Positions 33,639 to 44,964 of a stretch of 64,000 bases of DNA are shown here, in pieces; within the stretch, counting starts at the first letter, position 1, and every line of letters begins with the position of its first letter. Where the stretch lies: contig NC_065874.1 of assembly GCF_933775445.1 (NCBI RefSeq), positions 6,467,001 to 6,531,000 on the forward strand, read 5' to 3'. The stretch comes from Argentina anserina. Taxonomy: Eukaryota; Streptophyta; Magnoliopsida; Rosales; Rosaceae. The translations under genes and the position numbers were made by a program. Under the pieces are notes generated by a model that saw only the letters and a program-made list of their open reading frames with translations, was not told the origin of the DNA and did no database searches.

Positions 33639-34145
33639 TCAACTAGACGTGCTATAGAGTTTGATTCTAGGCCTCTTCACGATCATAACATTGCAGTGAG
33701 CATGATGAGCACCATAGTTCATTACACTTCCTAGAACCGCCCTGCACCAAAATCAAACAGAGAATTGATATTAATGCACAGTAATTCATACTAATATGCA
33801 TTGTTCTGAAAGGTCAAAAGTAGAGCAGAAAATTCTAAATTTTTAGACTACAAGATGGAATCCATTCAATGCAGAATTGACGAAAACTAATGGTTGCATC
33901 AGTAAGAAGACAACATATATAGGTAATATTTGCATCACCAAAATACTAAAAAGATTTTTGTATCATTCACCACTTAACAGTAGCAATTATATATTTGTAT
34001 ATAAACCCAGAAATCTGTATAGCTCAAAGTTTCTAAGTACTACGTGGCTTACTATCTTTTTTGCTATCATCTTAAAGTATGACCTTACCTCTCTTCCCTT
34101 TTCGACAACGTTGTCATAATCCTTAATGCAGTCATCAAGCTGATG
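33639..34145 (-). pseudogene. Universal stress protein (UspA-type) C-terminal remnant
   Basis: Reading the - strand from 33740, the frame gives AVLGSVMNYGAHHAHCNV then MIVKRP and stops at 33641-33639. This matches the C-terminal ATP-binding strand of plant universal stress proteins (GSVS-Y-HHA-CPV-IVK). An exon-like piece at about 34141-34095 has splice sites on both sides but does not join in phase, so a frameshift or unrelated origin is likely. The N-terminal two thirds of a USP are absent. Confidence 0.5.
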
Positions 34146-34429
34146 TAACAAAACAAAGACAGTTGAATCAGAACCCCATTATAAGCCAAATTACAAGGAG
34201 AAAACAATAGCATATTTTACTAAATTACAAAATAAAAGATCAGTTCAGGATCCTCATAGCAATGGCAGCAGCCATGTACACATATAGCCTCTGTACACAT
34301 ATAGCCTCCTTCAAACTTTACTTTGTTTCCGTCTTAAATAGGAGTTAACCATTCTAAGCTATAGAAAACCATATGAAACAGGTAGACGTAGTACCCAAAT
34401 ATGCAAATAAATACCAAGTAGACATACCT

Positions 34430-35265
34430 TGCTAATAAATTCATTCACCAACTGTTTGGCAGCTTCAATTTGTTCATTAGTTCCATCAATTTGTACCGTC
34501 TTTTGATTGAGGTGTCACCGGGGGGAAGATGCAGAGGAATCACCAGCATATAACAACAAATTCAAATTCCAAAACCATTTGAGCAATAAAATGTCACCAC
34601 TCCACTGACTTACAATTACCTGTAAGCAGCACTGCTGCATATAGAACTAGGATTATAAAGCATATCAGTAAATGACTGTGAGCTTAATATACACAAATAT
34701 TTAGTAAATTGATACATACACACATATATAATTATATATATATATATTACATATATCGATTATGATGTGTAGCTATTTTATCTGTTAAGAATTTTGAATT
34801 CAAAGTTATGGTTATCAAGATAAATCAAACTCAGCAAAAGGTAGTTATCTGAACAGTTTTTTGATGGAAGAAACTGACTTCGTTAACTGTCTTATAACTG
34901 TCATATATACCAATCTACATAAGGCTGTATCAGTATTGATTTTGGTCCCTGTTAGTACACTAACAATATATCTCATTCATATTTATCCCATCAATAAAGA
35001 GACTAAGGAGTGGAACTGGTAGAAGATCAAGATGGATTATACTGTGAAACAAACAAGTTAGTATCTATTGTTTTACATTAATCTAAATCTGAGATAGCTA
35101 TAGTAATCGATAAGTATGTACTTCCAAAATTCAGATTCAATATTACCCATATAAAGGGAAAAAAGGAACATATAGGTGCTAAATTCAAACAAACCTGTAT
35201 ACGATCCGCAACAGTACTAGCTTGCAGCGTCCCCGCTTCCACCAAATACAAGACCAACCTGAAAA
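34430..35265 (-). pseudogene. KH-domain protein remnant
   Basis: A - strand exon-like piece at about 34505-34430 codes for TVQIDGTNEQIEAAKQLV, typical of the second half of a KH RNA-binding domain, and ends at a GTATGT donor. Upstream, at about 35255-35195, VGLVFGGSGDAAS followed by a stop resembles a decayed GxxG loop region of KH domains (VGLVIGKGG). The stop and lost loop residues indicate a dead copy. Identity rests on short motifs. Confidence 0.4.
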
Positions 35266-35454
35266 TTACAGTCACAAAATGTTGAAAATCAAATCACCAC
35301 ACAAGGCTGATAATGTATAAAAACTCATCCACTTCATTACAAAGTGTGAGAGATGAACAAAATGTACCTTTTTTGCTTCACAAAGACAAATATGTACCTC
35401 TCGCGCTCATATTCTTCAATCGATTCAAGGTCATAATAACAGATGGTAGTATAG

Positions 35455-36378
35455 AGATTGATGAAACTTGAGACCAAATATTACTTCATCAGGGATGCAG
35501 CAAGGGGTCTGCATGGCCTTCATTGTTTCCTTGATCTTGGAGCAACGGTAAACATTGGTGGTAATAGTCCCAGTTGCCAAACCACCTTTGGTATGAAATT
35601 TCTTGATTCCATAGATGAACCGTAAAGCCTTCCCATTCGGCCATTCCCAATACGAAACTCCCTGCAACAATGCAAATTATATGGATCATCAGAGGATAAA
35701 TACTAGGACTTCCAAATTGATTTAATAGGCAACATTTTGATTCAACGTCTCGCTAGAGAAAATATAAAAGTGAATTACATATTATCATTATTATTATGGC
35801 GCAATGATCTCTGTGGGAATTCATCAATTTCGGTTACTAATTAAAAACTCTTAGTAGCTACATGCAAGTTTGTTGTCGGTACCTGTTTCTGAAGGCAAAA
35901 GAGGTTTGATGTATCTGCATGGTATTTTCCATCAGTTCATCATTGAAAGGCACAAACTTTGACCTTTCTTGAGTAGTACCAGAACTGCAGGTTCACAAAA
36001 TAGACAGTTAGAAACCGAAATGTACACCATAACTCAAATCTCAATTCAATGGACGAAGCGATAAAAGAAAGAATCAATTACCTCAGTGAGATTGTTGTCA
36101 ATGAGAACTGAAGAGGACTCACCATCAGCAATTCTTAGAATATAAGGGTCTAAGTTCTCGTGACTTGTGAGTAACAAGAGGAACACACCTCTTGAAACTC
36201 TCAAGGTCAGTTCTTCCATTAAGTCCCATGAGCTGCAAGTACTCTGCAAATCAGTTTTGCTCGAGAATCTTCTTGAGGGTCTCCTTCTGGATCCTCTCCA
36301 CATCACTTGTCATTGCTTCAAAATCCTCTATGACTTTCACCATGTTGAACTCTCCTTTTTTCTCCAACATCTTCACTG
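35455..36378 (-). pseudogene. GH3-family acyl-acid-amido synthetase pseudogene (JAR1-like)
   Basis: GH3 enzymes conjugate amino acids to jasmonate or auxin. Three - strand pieces follow exon order. About 36378-36105: VKMLEKKGEFN, LKKILEQN, AEYLQLMGLNGRTD and ESFKRCVPLVTH. About 35985-35890: SSGTTQ, an ATP-binding motif, then FVPFNDELMENTMQ and TSFAFRN. About 35660-35455: FIYG, KGGLATGT, TTNVYR and PDEVIFG. The first piece has an in-frame TGA just after ILEQN and a frameshift after LVTH; the third begins out of frame. The C-terminal half of the ~580-residue enzyme is missing. It is certainly non-functional as read. JAR1-like versus another GH3 clade is open. Confidence 0.75.
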
Positions 36379-37359
36379 CTAGAAGAACAAAGACACCATA
36401 TGTGGTATGTTTAAAACCAAGGCAAAGAAAGAGGACCCTATTATAGATGCTCCACAATACAACAACAAAAAACCTGTAATAAATCTCATTAATTCTTGTA
36501 CTAAATCTCATTCATCCATCTTCTGGCCAAAACCAAAAGAGAAGAATCTCAACAAATCCAAAAACAAAAAAGGTACTAGAACTCAATAATAACAACAGAA
36601 AACCTCTCTCTCTCTTTCTCTCTCAATCTAATCAACTCCTTAAGATTCTGACATAACCATTCTCAAATAGAAAAGGAGAAAAGCGAAAGAATCAATGGCT
36701 GGCAAAGAAGAAACAGACAAATAGCCCCCAATCAAAATAGATAATCGGTCAGATGCTCAAGCACAATGTAACAATAAAGTTGAGGCATTCATAACAGCTA
36801 AGAGCAACTACAATTGTTTGTGGATTCGCAGCTGGATTTGGGTGAGTACTCAAAAATCCAAAAGAATCCAAAGTTCCACTCTTTTAATGTTCGTGCTGCA
36901 TGTGTAGGCATTAACTTCTCTTTAGGTGCCGCTGATAAGTCCAATAGAAGGATAATAAAGGTTAATCGGAGCAATAACAGCAAGAAAAGATTAATAAACC
37001 CAGCCAATACACACGCTACCGATATCGATCATTAGTTGAATCAATGAAACACTTACTTGCTTTTGGGAGTGCGACTTCGATCTGCTCGCAAATCGATTAG
37101 ATCTCAACCCAGATCAAAGTCGCGAAAGTCACCTTCACAGTCCGACGGCTATGCCTCTCCACCGAGTTCAACTCACTGCGTTTAATCTGGCCTCGGCTGC
37201 GAAATGATGAATCTAACCTAATCCACTCGTTTTCTCTTCAATTCAAATTTCAAACACCAAATTTAAACCAAACCTCAACGACACACATAATCTCAGTTTC
37301 TCTTTTTCTCTTATTAACGCCGTCGACTGGGGTTTATAAAAAAATAAAACAACAATCTA

Positions 37360-37837
37360 CCTATGTAGCACGGACACGGACACAGACACGGACACGATTC
37401 GATACGTAGACACGACATATAGAAAGGACACGGACACGTGATTGACACGTTAATTAAAATTATTTTAATATATATATATATTTATTAAAAATTAATTTAA
37501 AATTTTGAAAGTATTTAGATGTATATACATTAAAATGTGCATAAATATAACAAAAACTGAATCTGTTAGAATTGTTGAGGATTTGTTGGATCCTTTGGAC
37601 AACCAAAGTTCGAATCCCACCACAAGCATTCTTATTTTTATCATGAGTTTCTCTCCTTATATATTAAAGTGTGCATAAATATAACAAAAACTGAATCTGT
37701 TGGAATAGTTGAGGAGTTGTTGCGTGCCTTGGATGACCAAGGTTCGATTCTCACCATAAGCACTTTCACTTTTATTATGAGTTGGTGCGTGTCCGCGTGT
37801 CCGAGCCGTGTCCGACGTGTCTGTGTCCGTGCTTCAT
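37360..37837. mobile_element. 478-bp TIR element with 9-bp target duplication (MULE-like)
   Basis: The ends read GTAGCACGGACACGGACAC and GTGTCTGTGTCCGTGCTTCA, inverted and built of CGGACA repeats. A perfect 9-bp direct repeat, AACAATCTA, flanks it at 37351-37359 and 37838-37846, which suits Mutator-like transposition. The interior has two tandem ~120-bp copies, each containing a tRNA B-box-like GGTTCGATTC or AGTTCGAATC. There is no transposase, so it is non-autonomous. Confidence 0.8.
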
Positions 37838-38151
37838 AACAATCTATTGATTTTGTACACGCAGCAGTTTCAAAGGTCACGATGCCCTGCGTATATAGAC
37901 GGCCTGTTTACCGAATAAGTTTCGTATACTTAAACCTTAGTGCAAGATAAATTAGGGTGTGAGTCAATTCCATAGCAGTTAGGGATTGGGAGGAGCTCCG
38001 ACCGGTTTGATGAGTTTAATTTTCGGCTTCAAGTTTTCAACGATTGTGATGTTAGGGAAAAAGTGATACGTGTTGAGCTATTATTGATCAGTCAATTGTC
38101 CACCGGGTGCATTTGTGCAGAACTTCTCGATTCTTGGTTCTGTAATGCTAT

Positions 38152-38407
38152 TGTTGACTATGTTATCAGTATTGACCGTTTCTATTGGCTCCAGGTGGCA
38201 TTGATATATGTTTACATGGATTTTTTCTTTAGATATTTTCCTATTTCTGTTGTAATTCCAAAACTATAAATATCTTTGCTTATGTGTAATTTCTTGGTTT
38301 TTTGGATTTTATCTAAATAGAGAGAAAAGCATGCTCCAGATTTCTTCTTCCTTCATTCTCTTATGCAATTGTGATGTGATTAAGCTATTTAGGGTTTATG
38401 GATGCCA
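38152..38407 (+). repeat. 5' LTR of the composite element
   Basis: 256 bp, TG...CA, diverged copy of 46684-46937. A tRNA-Met-type primer-binding site follows directly. Divergence between the two LTRs is visible by eye throughout, so the insertion is old. Confidence 0.75.
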
Positions 38408-38560
38408 TGCTATCAGAGCTTCGGCTCTTGATCTTGAGGCATATATGTACTCGATTATGTGCTTGTATGCTTCCGCTTTTGCTTTCTTCATCATCAAAGC
38501 TTCATCTGTAGCTACAAAGCTTGTTATTGAAATCCTTGTCTTCGATTCAAAGTTCTGTTG

Positions 38561-40744
38561 TGTCACGACCCCGAAATTTCAAGTATGAAACTCAAATTCG
38601 AAGTCATGAAAAACTCTAAAACAATCTCAATAAATTGAAATCATCTTATCGTCACAGCGGATCATTACTGAGTTCATAGTACAACTCAGTCGAATTCATT
38701 ATTACAAACCAAATTTATAATTCAAGTATTATATCAAATGGAAATGTAAAAATCCTCTCAATCCTCACCAAAAAATAAAATAAGGCAACTTCGAAGTCTT
38801 TAGTGTTGTCCGTCGATTATGCTAATCCACACATGCAGAACTATCCCCTACACCATCGAATAGGTGCACCGGGATTGCAAAACACAAACCCGGTAAGCTT
38901 TGCAGCTCGTATGAGTAAAACAACAAAATAACATACATAGTAATACGAGAATGAATATTGAAACATCCAATTATAAAATGTACTCATGAGTCAAAAGACG
39001 GCCCATCTGGTTGTCCAATAATATCTGAAAAATCAGGCAACCCATATGTTTACCCAATTACATTTATAATACGAGTACTCATGAGACCCAGGTACTCATC
39101 CGTTACCCCTCATGCAGTACACCGCCGGGCATTGGGCAACCCATCTATCACCCAATAATCCCAAAAATATGGATTCGTCACTGTGAGATTTTACTCACCT
39201 TATAATCCCGAGCGTAATTTCAACAATTCCGCAAGCGAATTTTTTACTTGTTGTGTCGATCACTTAGAATAGATAAGAAGTGAATTTAGAAGCGTTACGT
39301 AAAACCTTAAATGCCGAAACAGTATTAATGTTTTACTGTTAAGCAATTTTAGGTTTTTACCAAATTACCATTCACGTAAATCACTATTCACATATTATTG
39401 TTCATATACGTACTGTCTACGTATTACTTTTCATATACGTACTTCTTACGTATTATTCTTCAAATAAGTACTATTTACGTATTACTTAGCCAGTAAATAA
39501 AATTTACTAAATTACCTTTCAGAAATTATTTTTTTTACAATTATTGTACGTAAAATAATTTTACATTCACCGTACGTAAAATAATTTTACATTTACTGTA
39601 CGTAAATTACTATTTTTACATTCACCGTACAGAAATCATTTTTTTACAAAATTACTGTTTGAATATTTACTGTTCACGCGCCACCTCCGGCGACAGCGCG
39701 TGGCGTCCACGCGCCTCTCCACAGTGACAACGCTTGGAGCTCACGCGCCGCTCAAACCGACGCGTGTGGCTTGCCCACTACCGCCCAAATCCCCTCATTT
39801 CCTTCCCCTCTTCCCCTCCACAGCCCAAGGCCACCTCTTGCACCCCTCACCTTCCCTCACGCGCCGCCTAAGGCGGCGGTGTGATTCTCCCCTCTTGCTC
39901 CTCCGATTCTCCCCAAATCTCCGCAATTTCACAACCAATGCATCTCAACAATCAAATTGAATGAACCTTTACCTGGATTAAAGCTAGAACTCAGAAATGG
40001 CGCCAGAGAAGCTTGGATCGCCGACGGTGCTCGATTCCTCGGGGAGGGTGTGTTGCGGCTCGAATCGAGTCTCAATCACTCGCATGTGGCATCAGAGGGT
40101 GGAGATGGACGGGTGCCGAGAGCTTGCGTCGCCGAGAGCGGGGTTTGAACGGCGGCGAAACTCATAGGGGGATCGGTTGTAGCGAGGGCTTCACGGCGGC
40201 GAACGAAGGCGTGTCGAGCTCGGGGGTCGTTGCGTTGGACCGTGCGAAGCTTTTGGGCGAGGCGGTGATAGTCACGGGGGTCTGGCTGGTGAGACCGTCG
40301 GAGGCGATTTGAGGGAGAGAGAGAGAGTCGGGCGAGAGAGAGGGGGGAGGCGGCGGGGTGAGAGAGAGAAAGGGGTTTCCGAAAATGGAAACCTTAATTC
40401 CCAAAATTTCCTTTTTATATACCATTTTCCAAAATCGGAAACTAACTTCCGTCGTTAATAACTTTCACATACGACGTCGATTAGAATGCGTGACGTGTCC
40501 ACGAAATCGTATCGACGAGCTCTACAACTTCCGTGAAGGAAGTTTTCGGAAACGAGCGACGGAGTTAAAGTCGACTCCCGCGTCGCGGAAACGTAATGTT
40601 TTTCCAATTTAGATTTGCGACGACGGTTCCGTTTTCGATTAACAACGTAGCGAAGCGAAACAAATGTGGTTTATTAATTTTACAAACTCTATTAATTTCT
40701 AAGAATTCAATTTATTTGATTTTCAAAAAAATCGGGTCATTACG
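38561..40744. mobile_element. 2.2-kb solo LTR-like insertion
   Basis: It starts TGTCACGACCCCGAAATTT and ends ATCGGGTCATTACG, with short inverted ends. It is flanked by a perfect 5-bp duplication, TGTTG, at 38556-38560 and 40745-40749. It contains tandem ACGTA/TTCACGTAA-rich blocks (39360-39650) and a GC-rich segment (39670-40370) whose overlapping open frames match no protein I know. It inserted into the leader region of the copia-type element. The last base pair departs from the usual CA. Confidence 0.7.
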
Positions 40745-41275
40745 TGTTGAAATCGGTGTAGTAGATCAACATTTAATAGCTGAATTCTTCGATTATGAGC
40801 TTATTGATGAAAACCACGGCTTCGATTCATATCTTTACTGAAATTAGTAAAGTAGATCTGGAAGTGTTTCTTATATGTGCTTAGATTTCTCAATCTACAT
40901 GCATCTTAATTTGGTTTTCCAGTGACCTCTAAGTTCCGAATTTGATTAATTGATGATTCTAAGAGTATTTGTCCTAATTTTCTAAGAAGTAAAGAGCTAT
41001 TTCTGTTGGTAGAGCCTCTTGCGTCTTTGATGGTATGAAGTACTTTGGTAGATGTGGAGCAAAATTATTTTGTAGAGTGGAGTAATTTTGTAATTGTGGA
41101 GTAGAGTAATCTGGTGCGGAGTAGAGTATTCTTGTGAATTCAGTGAAGTGTGATTGAGGCTTCTACGTTATCTTCAATTTTGTGAACTTTGATAGTGAAC
41201 TTCGTATGATTCACTGTGGAGTTGGACTACTAGATATAGTTACTTTGGTGTGAGCAAAATCTGGGCAAAGCATAT

Positions 41276-43602
41276 ATGACCACTAGTCAAAGTCCACTTC
41301 AGATTTACAAGCTTCTTAGTTTGATGACAAGAAAATTGGACTTCAATAATTTTATAGTTGGAGGTACTAATTTTAAACTCTTCTGGTGGGACAAGACCTT
41401 TTTGGTTATATTGATTGCAGTACTATTTGTCCTACAAAGGATTACCCATGATAATGAGGAAGTAACAGGTGAAATCACTGCAACCTATACAATGTGGAAG
41501 AAAACTGATAAAGCTTTGCTTAGTTTACTTGTTGCCATTCTAGATAATGATGTTATGGATATCGTTGTTGGGAGTACATCTTCAAGGGAAGCATGGGTGT
41601 GTTTACAGGACTGGTTTTGCCCTATTTCCAGAGCCAATATCATGCAGTTAAAGACTAATATTCAAACAATCAAGAAAGGAAGTGACTGCATTGATAGGTA
41701 CCTGCTTAGAATCAAACAAGCTAGAGATAAATTGAGTGTAGTTGGAGTTACTATCTCATATGAGGATATTGTGGTTATTCGTGGAAGAGAAATTCTCATC
41801 ACTGCAAAGTATTTAAAATTTCAATTGTTGGCAGCAAAACGAGATGTTGAAAGCAGTGTTTTTAAAGGCGCGCCGAGGCGCGCCTTAGTGCAGGGCGAAG
41901 GGTAAACGCCTCGTGTGCTCAAACTTAGACGAGCCGCTGGAAAGGTGATGCTGCGGTAGTGTGAGGCTACGGAAAAACGAAGGCGGGGCTTGATGCGAGG
42001 AAGAAGGCGGAGACTTTTTGTTTTGTTGACGTCCTTTTGGTTGTTATCTGACTCAACCCCAAATCCATTCGACCTAAAAACACCACAAAAGCTCTCAGCC
42101 TCTCTCTCTCTACCGCGGCCGTTGGCGCTTGCGTGATCTCGGCGTGGATTTCTAGAATCCGGCGTCGTCGGTCTTGATCAGGGTTGGCGTCTTCGTCGTC
42201 CAGCGGGTTGTCGTCGGCGGCGATACGGTCGATGTTGCTCCATATCTTCCTCGAGCTCTCAAACGTGGCCTGATCATGAGGGCTCTTGAAGGTGACCTCT
42301 TTTCAGGTAGCGATTTTGTTGAGGACATTCTAGTACTTCTTCTTCAGTCACCGTAGCTTCTCCACGAGCTGGTTCTTGTTGAATTCCAACTGGAGCTTCG
42401 ACTTGATCTGATCGCAGAACAAAGCGGTGTCGTTTTGGTGCGAGCCTCTCGTGTTCCCTCTTTGTGTCGTGTAGTCCAGAAACCCATGTAGCTAAGAGTG
42501 CCACTAGTACACCTCTTTGGTTCAATAATCCCTATATGAGTACAAGTTATCTACCAAACCTAGTCTCTATGAGGTTAGTTATGTCTGCTAGACTGCTACT
42601 TTCTATTAGTTTCTCTTATTTTTTTTGTAAATGGTTATGTTAATTTGCTCATTGGTGGGTTTTTGTTGTTTGTGTGTGATTGTGTTGGTAATTATATTAT
42701 TGATGAGTGGAGAAGGAGAAGATGGAAGAGATAATACCAATCCTTGTGACTGCGATTGTTCTTTTGCCATTGGTGCTTTGCAGCATTTGCTACCTAATGC
42801 GAAGAAGAAAAATTGCAGGTAAAAGATTTAAGCGTATTTAGTTATGCATCTATTATAGTTGCGACTTGTAGTTGTTACTTCATTTTCTCTTGGATTACTG
42901 AATAATTGATTGGTTGACAACTTGATATGCATAAGTTCAGGCTTCATCTTCATGTTATTTAGTTGTTTAGAATATATGTAAGGACTATTACTTATATTTT
43001 GAAGTATAATATTTACAAGGATCTATTTGTATAATGTAATGTATATAACTATATATTTAATGTTTGTTGGAAGGCGATCGCCTTTTCGCCTTGAGGCTTC
43101 GCCTTAGTAAGGCGACCCCTAGTTGCCTTCGTTTTCGCTTTTGCATTTGAAAACATTGCTTGAAAGGTTCAAGCATTCCTCTTCAACCATAAGTCCTATG
43201 CTTACTCGAGGTCTTTCTCAGAAGCTACGAGGCAATGAGTATAACAACTGGCATGATGTTGGAGGCTATGTGAATCTAAAGTGTCAAATCTGTAAGAAGA
43301 AAAACCACAATGTTGTAAGTTATTTCTATCGGAATAACATTCCTCATAATCACCCCAACTCTGTAATCTTTTGTCAAATATGTGGTTTGAAGGGACATGC
43401 AGCCTTAAAGTGTTATCGCAAATCAAACTATGCATTTCAGGGATCTCATCCATCTATGAGTCTTACTGCAATTACTCGGCATAACACTATTAGAGCTACT
43501 TATTATGTTGTTCATCCAATCAGACCTTCGTCTAGTAACGTTTGTCTCAATGACATTATTGTCTCTCTTACTGTGGTTGAATGGGAGAACAAAGTGAGAT
43601 AA
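41276..43602 (+). pseudogene. copia gag (UBN2 domain and zinc knuckle), split by a hAT insertion
   Basis: The first part, 41276-41853, gives the UBN2/gag pattern: W-x-D-KALLSLLVAIL, a SSREAWVCLQDWF stretch, IMQLKTNIQTIKKGSDCIDR and RDKLSVVG. The second part, 43159-43602, contains a CCHC zinc knuckle, CQICGLKGHAALKC, preceded by a degenerate one starting CQICKKKNHN. The 1,305-bp insertion between them carries an 8-bp duplication. Excluding it, the two parts share one frame, so the gag was open when the hAT arrived. The role would have been capsid formation for the element's RNA. It is now interrupted. Confidence 0.7.
41854..43158. mobile_element. Non-autonomous hAT element inside gag
   Basis: It starts CAGTGTTTTTAAAGGCG and ends TGCATTTGAAAACATTG, imperfect terminal inverted repeats of hAT type. 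Flanks are GTTGAAAG (41846-41853) and CTTGAAAG (43159-43166), a 7-of-8 match to an 8-bp target duplication. Both ends carry GGCG/CGCC-rich subterminal repeats. No transposase frame is visible. Confidence 0.75.
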
Positions 43603-43712
43603 ATGGTGGTTCTAGTGATGGAATTAAATAGGATAATTGTGGTAGTTCTGGTGGAATCAATGTTGGTGCTACACCAAGTGAGATAAATGATGGTTGTTGT
43701 GATGGAATTGAA

Positions 43713-44546
43713 TTGGGTAATATTAGTGGTAGTTCTGAAAGTTATAATGCTGGTCGAATCAATGTTGGTGTTATTTGTTTTGTTAGTGATAGCTCTGGTA
43801 ATGAGATAAATAGTTCTGGTCATGGAACTGGTTTTGGTGATAATGAAGATAATTTTGGAAGTGTTAACTCAGGTGGAAATAATATTAATAGTGTTTGTTT
43901 TGCTGGTGATAAATTTGTTGATGATAACCATGTTGGTTTTGTTGGTGAAGGTAACTCTGTTGGTAATAACTATGGGAGTTCTATTGAAATCCAATATGTT
44001 GATCAAGTTCCTTGTAATACAATCTTACCACAAGATTTACAGTATATTGATGAAGATAGAGAGCTAAAAAACGTTAAGGCTGTTGTTGAGAATTCAATTG
44101 TTGGTGACTTAAGGGTTGAAATAAAGGGAATTAATCAAGATCAAGTGGTCATGATTTCAGTTGCATTTCTTATAAGTTTGTTTAGTGTCTTGAAGGCCTT
44201 CTGTCATGTTCATATCTATCAGTTGATTAAGAGGAACTCTTCTAAAGCTTGGTATTCTCTTGGAAGTTGTGCTCTATTGATAACAAAATCTGAGGTAGTG
44301 ATCGCAGACCTTTGCTACTGTGTTCAGTTTGTTGTTCGATTTATAGAGCATACCTTTGTTTGCCTTGTTTTATCTTCTATTCTACTGGGATACTTGGATC
44401 ATGCTGCATACTTAATTGAGAATCACAGTACGGCTTATCAAGTTTTCTTTTCTTCAATTCCAAGTGCTGTTGTGGATGAAGAAATGATCTCAAGAAAGCA
44501 AGAGATCAATCAGTCATACTGGGGAAGTACAGAATGCAATAAATGA
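43713..44546 (+). CDS. Gly/Asn/Ser-rich frame downstream of gag, unknown
   Basis: An open frame of 277 codons. The first ~100 residues are low-complexity Gly, Asn, Ser and Val-rich and the rest has hydrophobic stretches such as SVAFLISLFSVLKAF. It lies between the gag zinc knuckle and the polypurine tract of the composite element. I do not recognise a pol domain. A further frame at 44623-45003 is similarly unplaced. Both may be drifted remnants of a gag-pol region or non-coding spacer that happens to be open. Confidence 0.35.
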   Translation: MGNISGSSESYNAGRINVGVICFVSDSSGNEINSSGHGTGFGDNEDNFGSVNSGGNNINSVCFAGDKFVDDNHVGFVGEGNSVGNNYGSSIEIQYVDQVPCNTILPQDLQYIDEDRELKNVKAVVENSIVGDLRVEIKGINQDQVVMISVAFLISLFSVLKAFCHVHIYQLIKRNSSKAWYSLGSCALLITKSEVVIADLCYCVQFVVRFIEHTFVCLVLSSILLGYLDHAAYLIENHSTAYQVFFSSIPSAVVDEEMISRKQEINQSYWGSTECNK

Positions 44547-44964
44547 TGGTCACTGTCACTAGCAATCTGCTCAAGGTGGAGCATATCAATCTTCTCAAGC
44601 TTAAACATATAAACATCATGTTGTGCCAATTAGAGTCAAGGTCAGAATTTACAAATATGCAGAAGGTTTAATTGATGGTGTTGACTATGGAATTAATGTT
44701 GGTGCTAGTATGGATAGACCAATATGTTGCTCAACTCCTCCCTTGTCTCTCGTTCAAATGCTCAAAAATGAATGTAGTAAAAGCATTCATCTCAGTTATA
44801 TTTCCTTGTTAAGCAGTATTGGTGGTGCTCTTCAGTGCTTGGAGTTCTTTAAAACCAATTGTCCTCTTTGCTATATATTACAAAAGGGTTACATAGTCCA
44901 GTCTTCAAGGGTCATTGTTGCAATCTCAACGTATCATTCCCAGTTGAGATTGAGGGGAGGCGTT

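Noticed and set aside
37541..37790. tRNA genes suggested by B-box-like GGTTCGATTC
   Set aside because: No A box at the right spacing and no cloverleaf that I can fold; better read as tRNA-derived repeat sequence.
39700..40425. Overlapping GC-rich frames on both strands
   Set aside because: They lie wholly inside a solo LTR-like element and resemble no protein; high GC content keeps frames open by chance.
42174..42822. Short frames inside the hAT insertion as transposase
   Set aside because: No hAT dimerisation or catalytic motifs; the element is too short to be autonomous.
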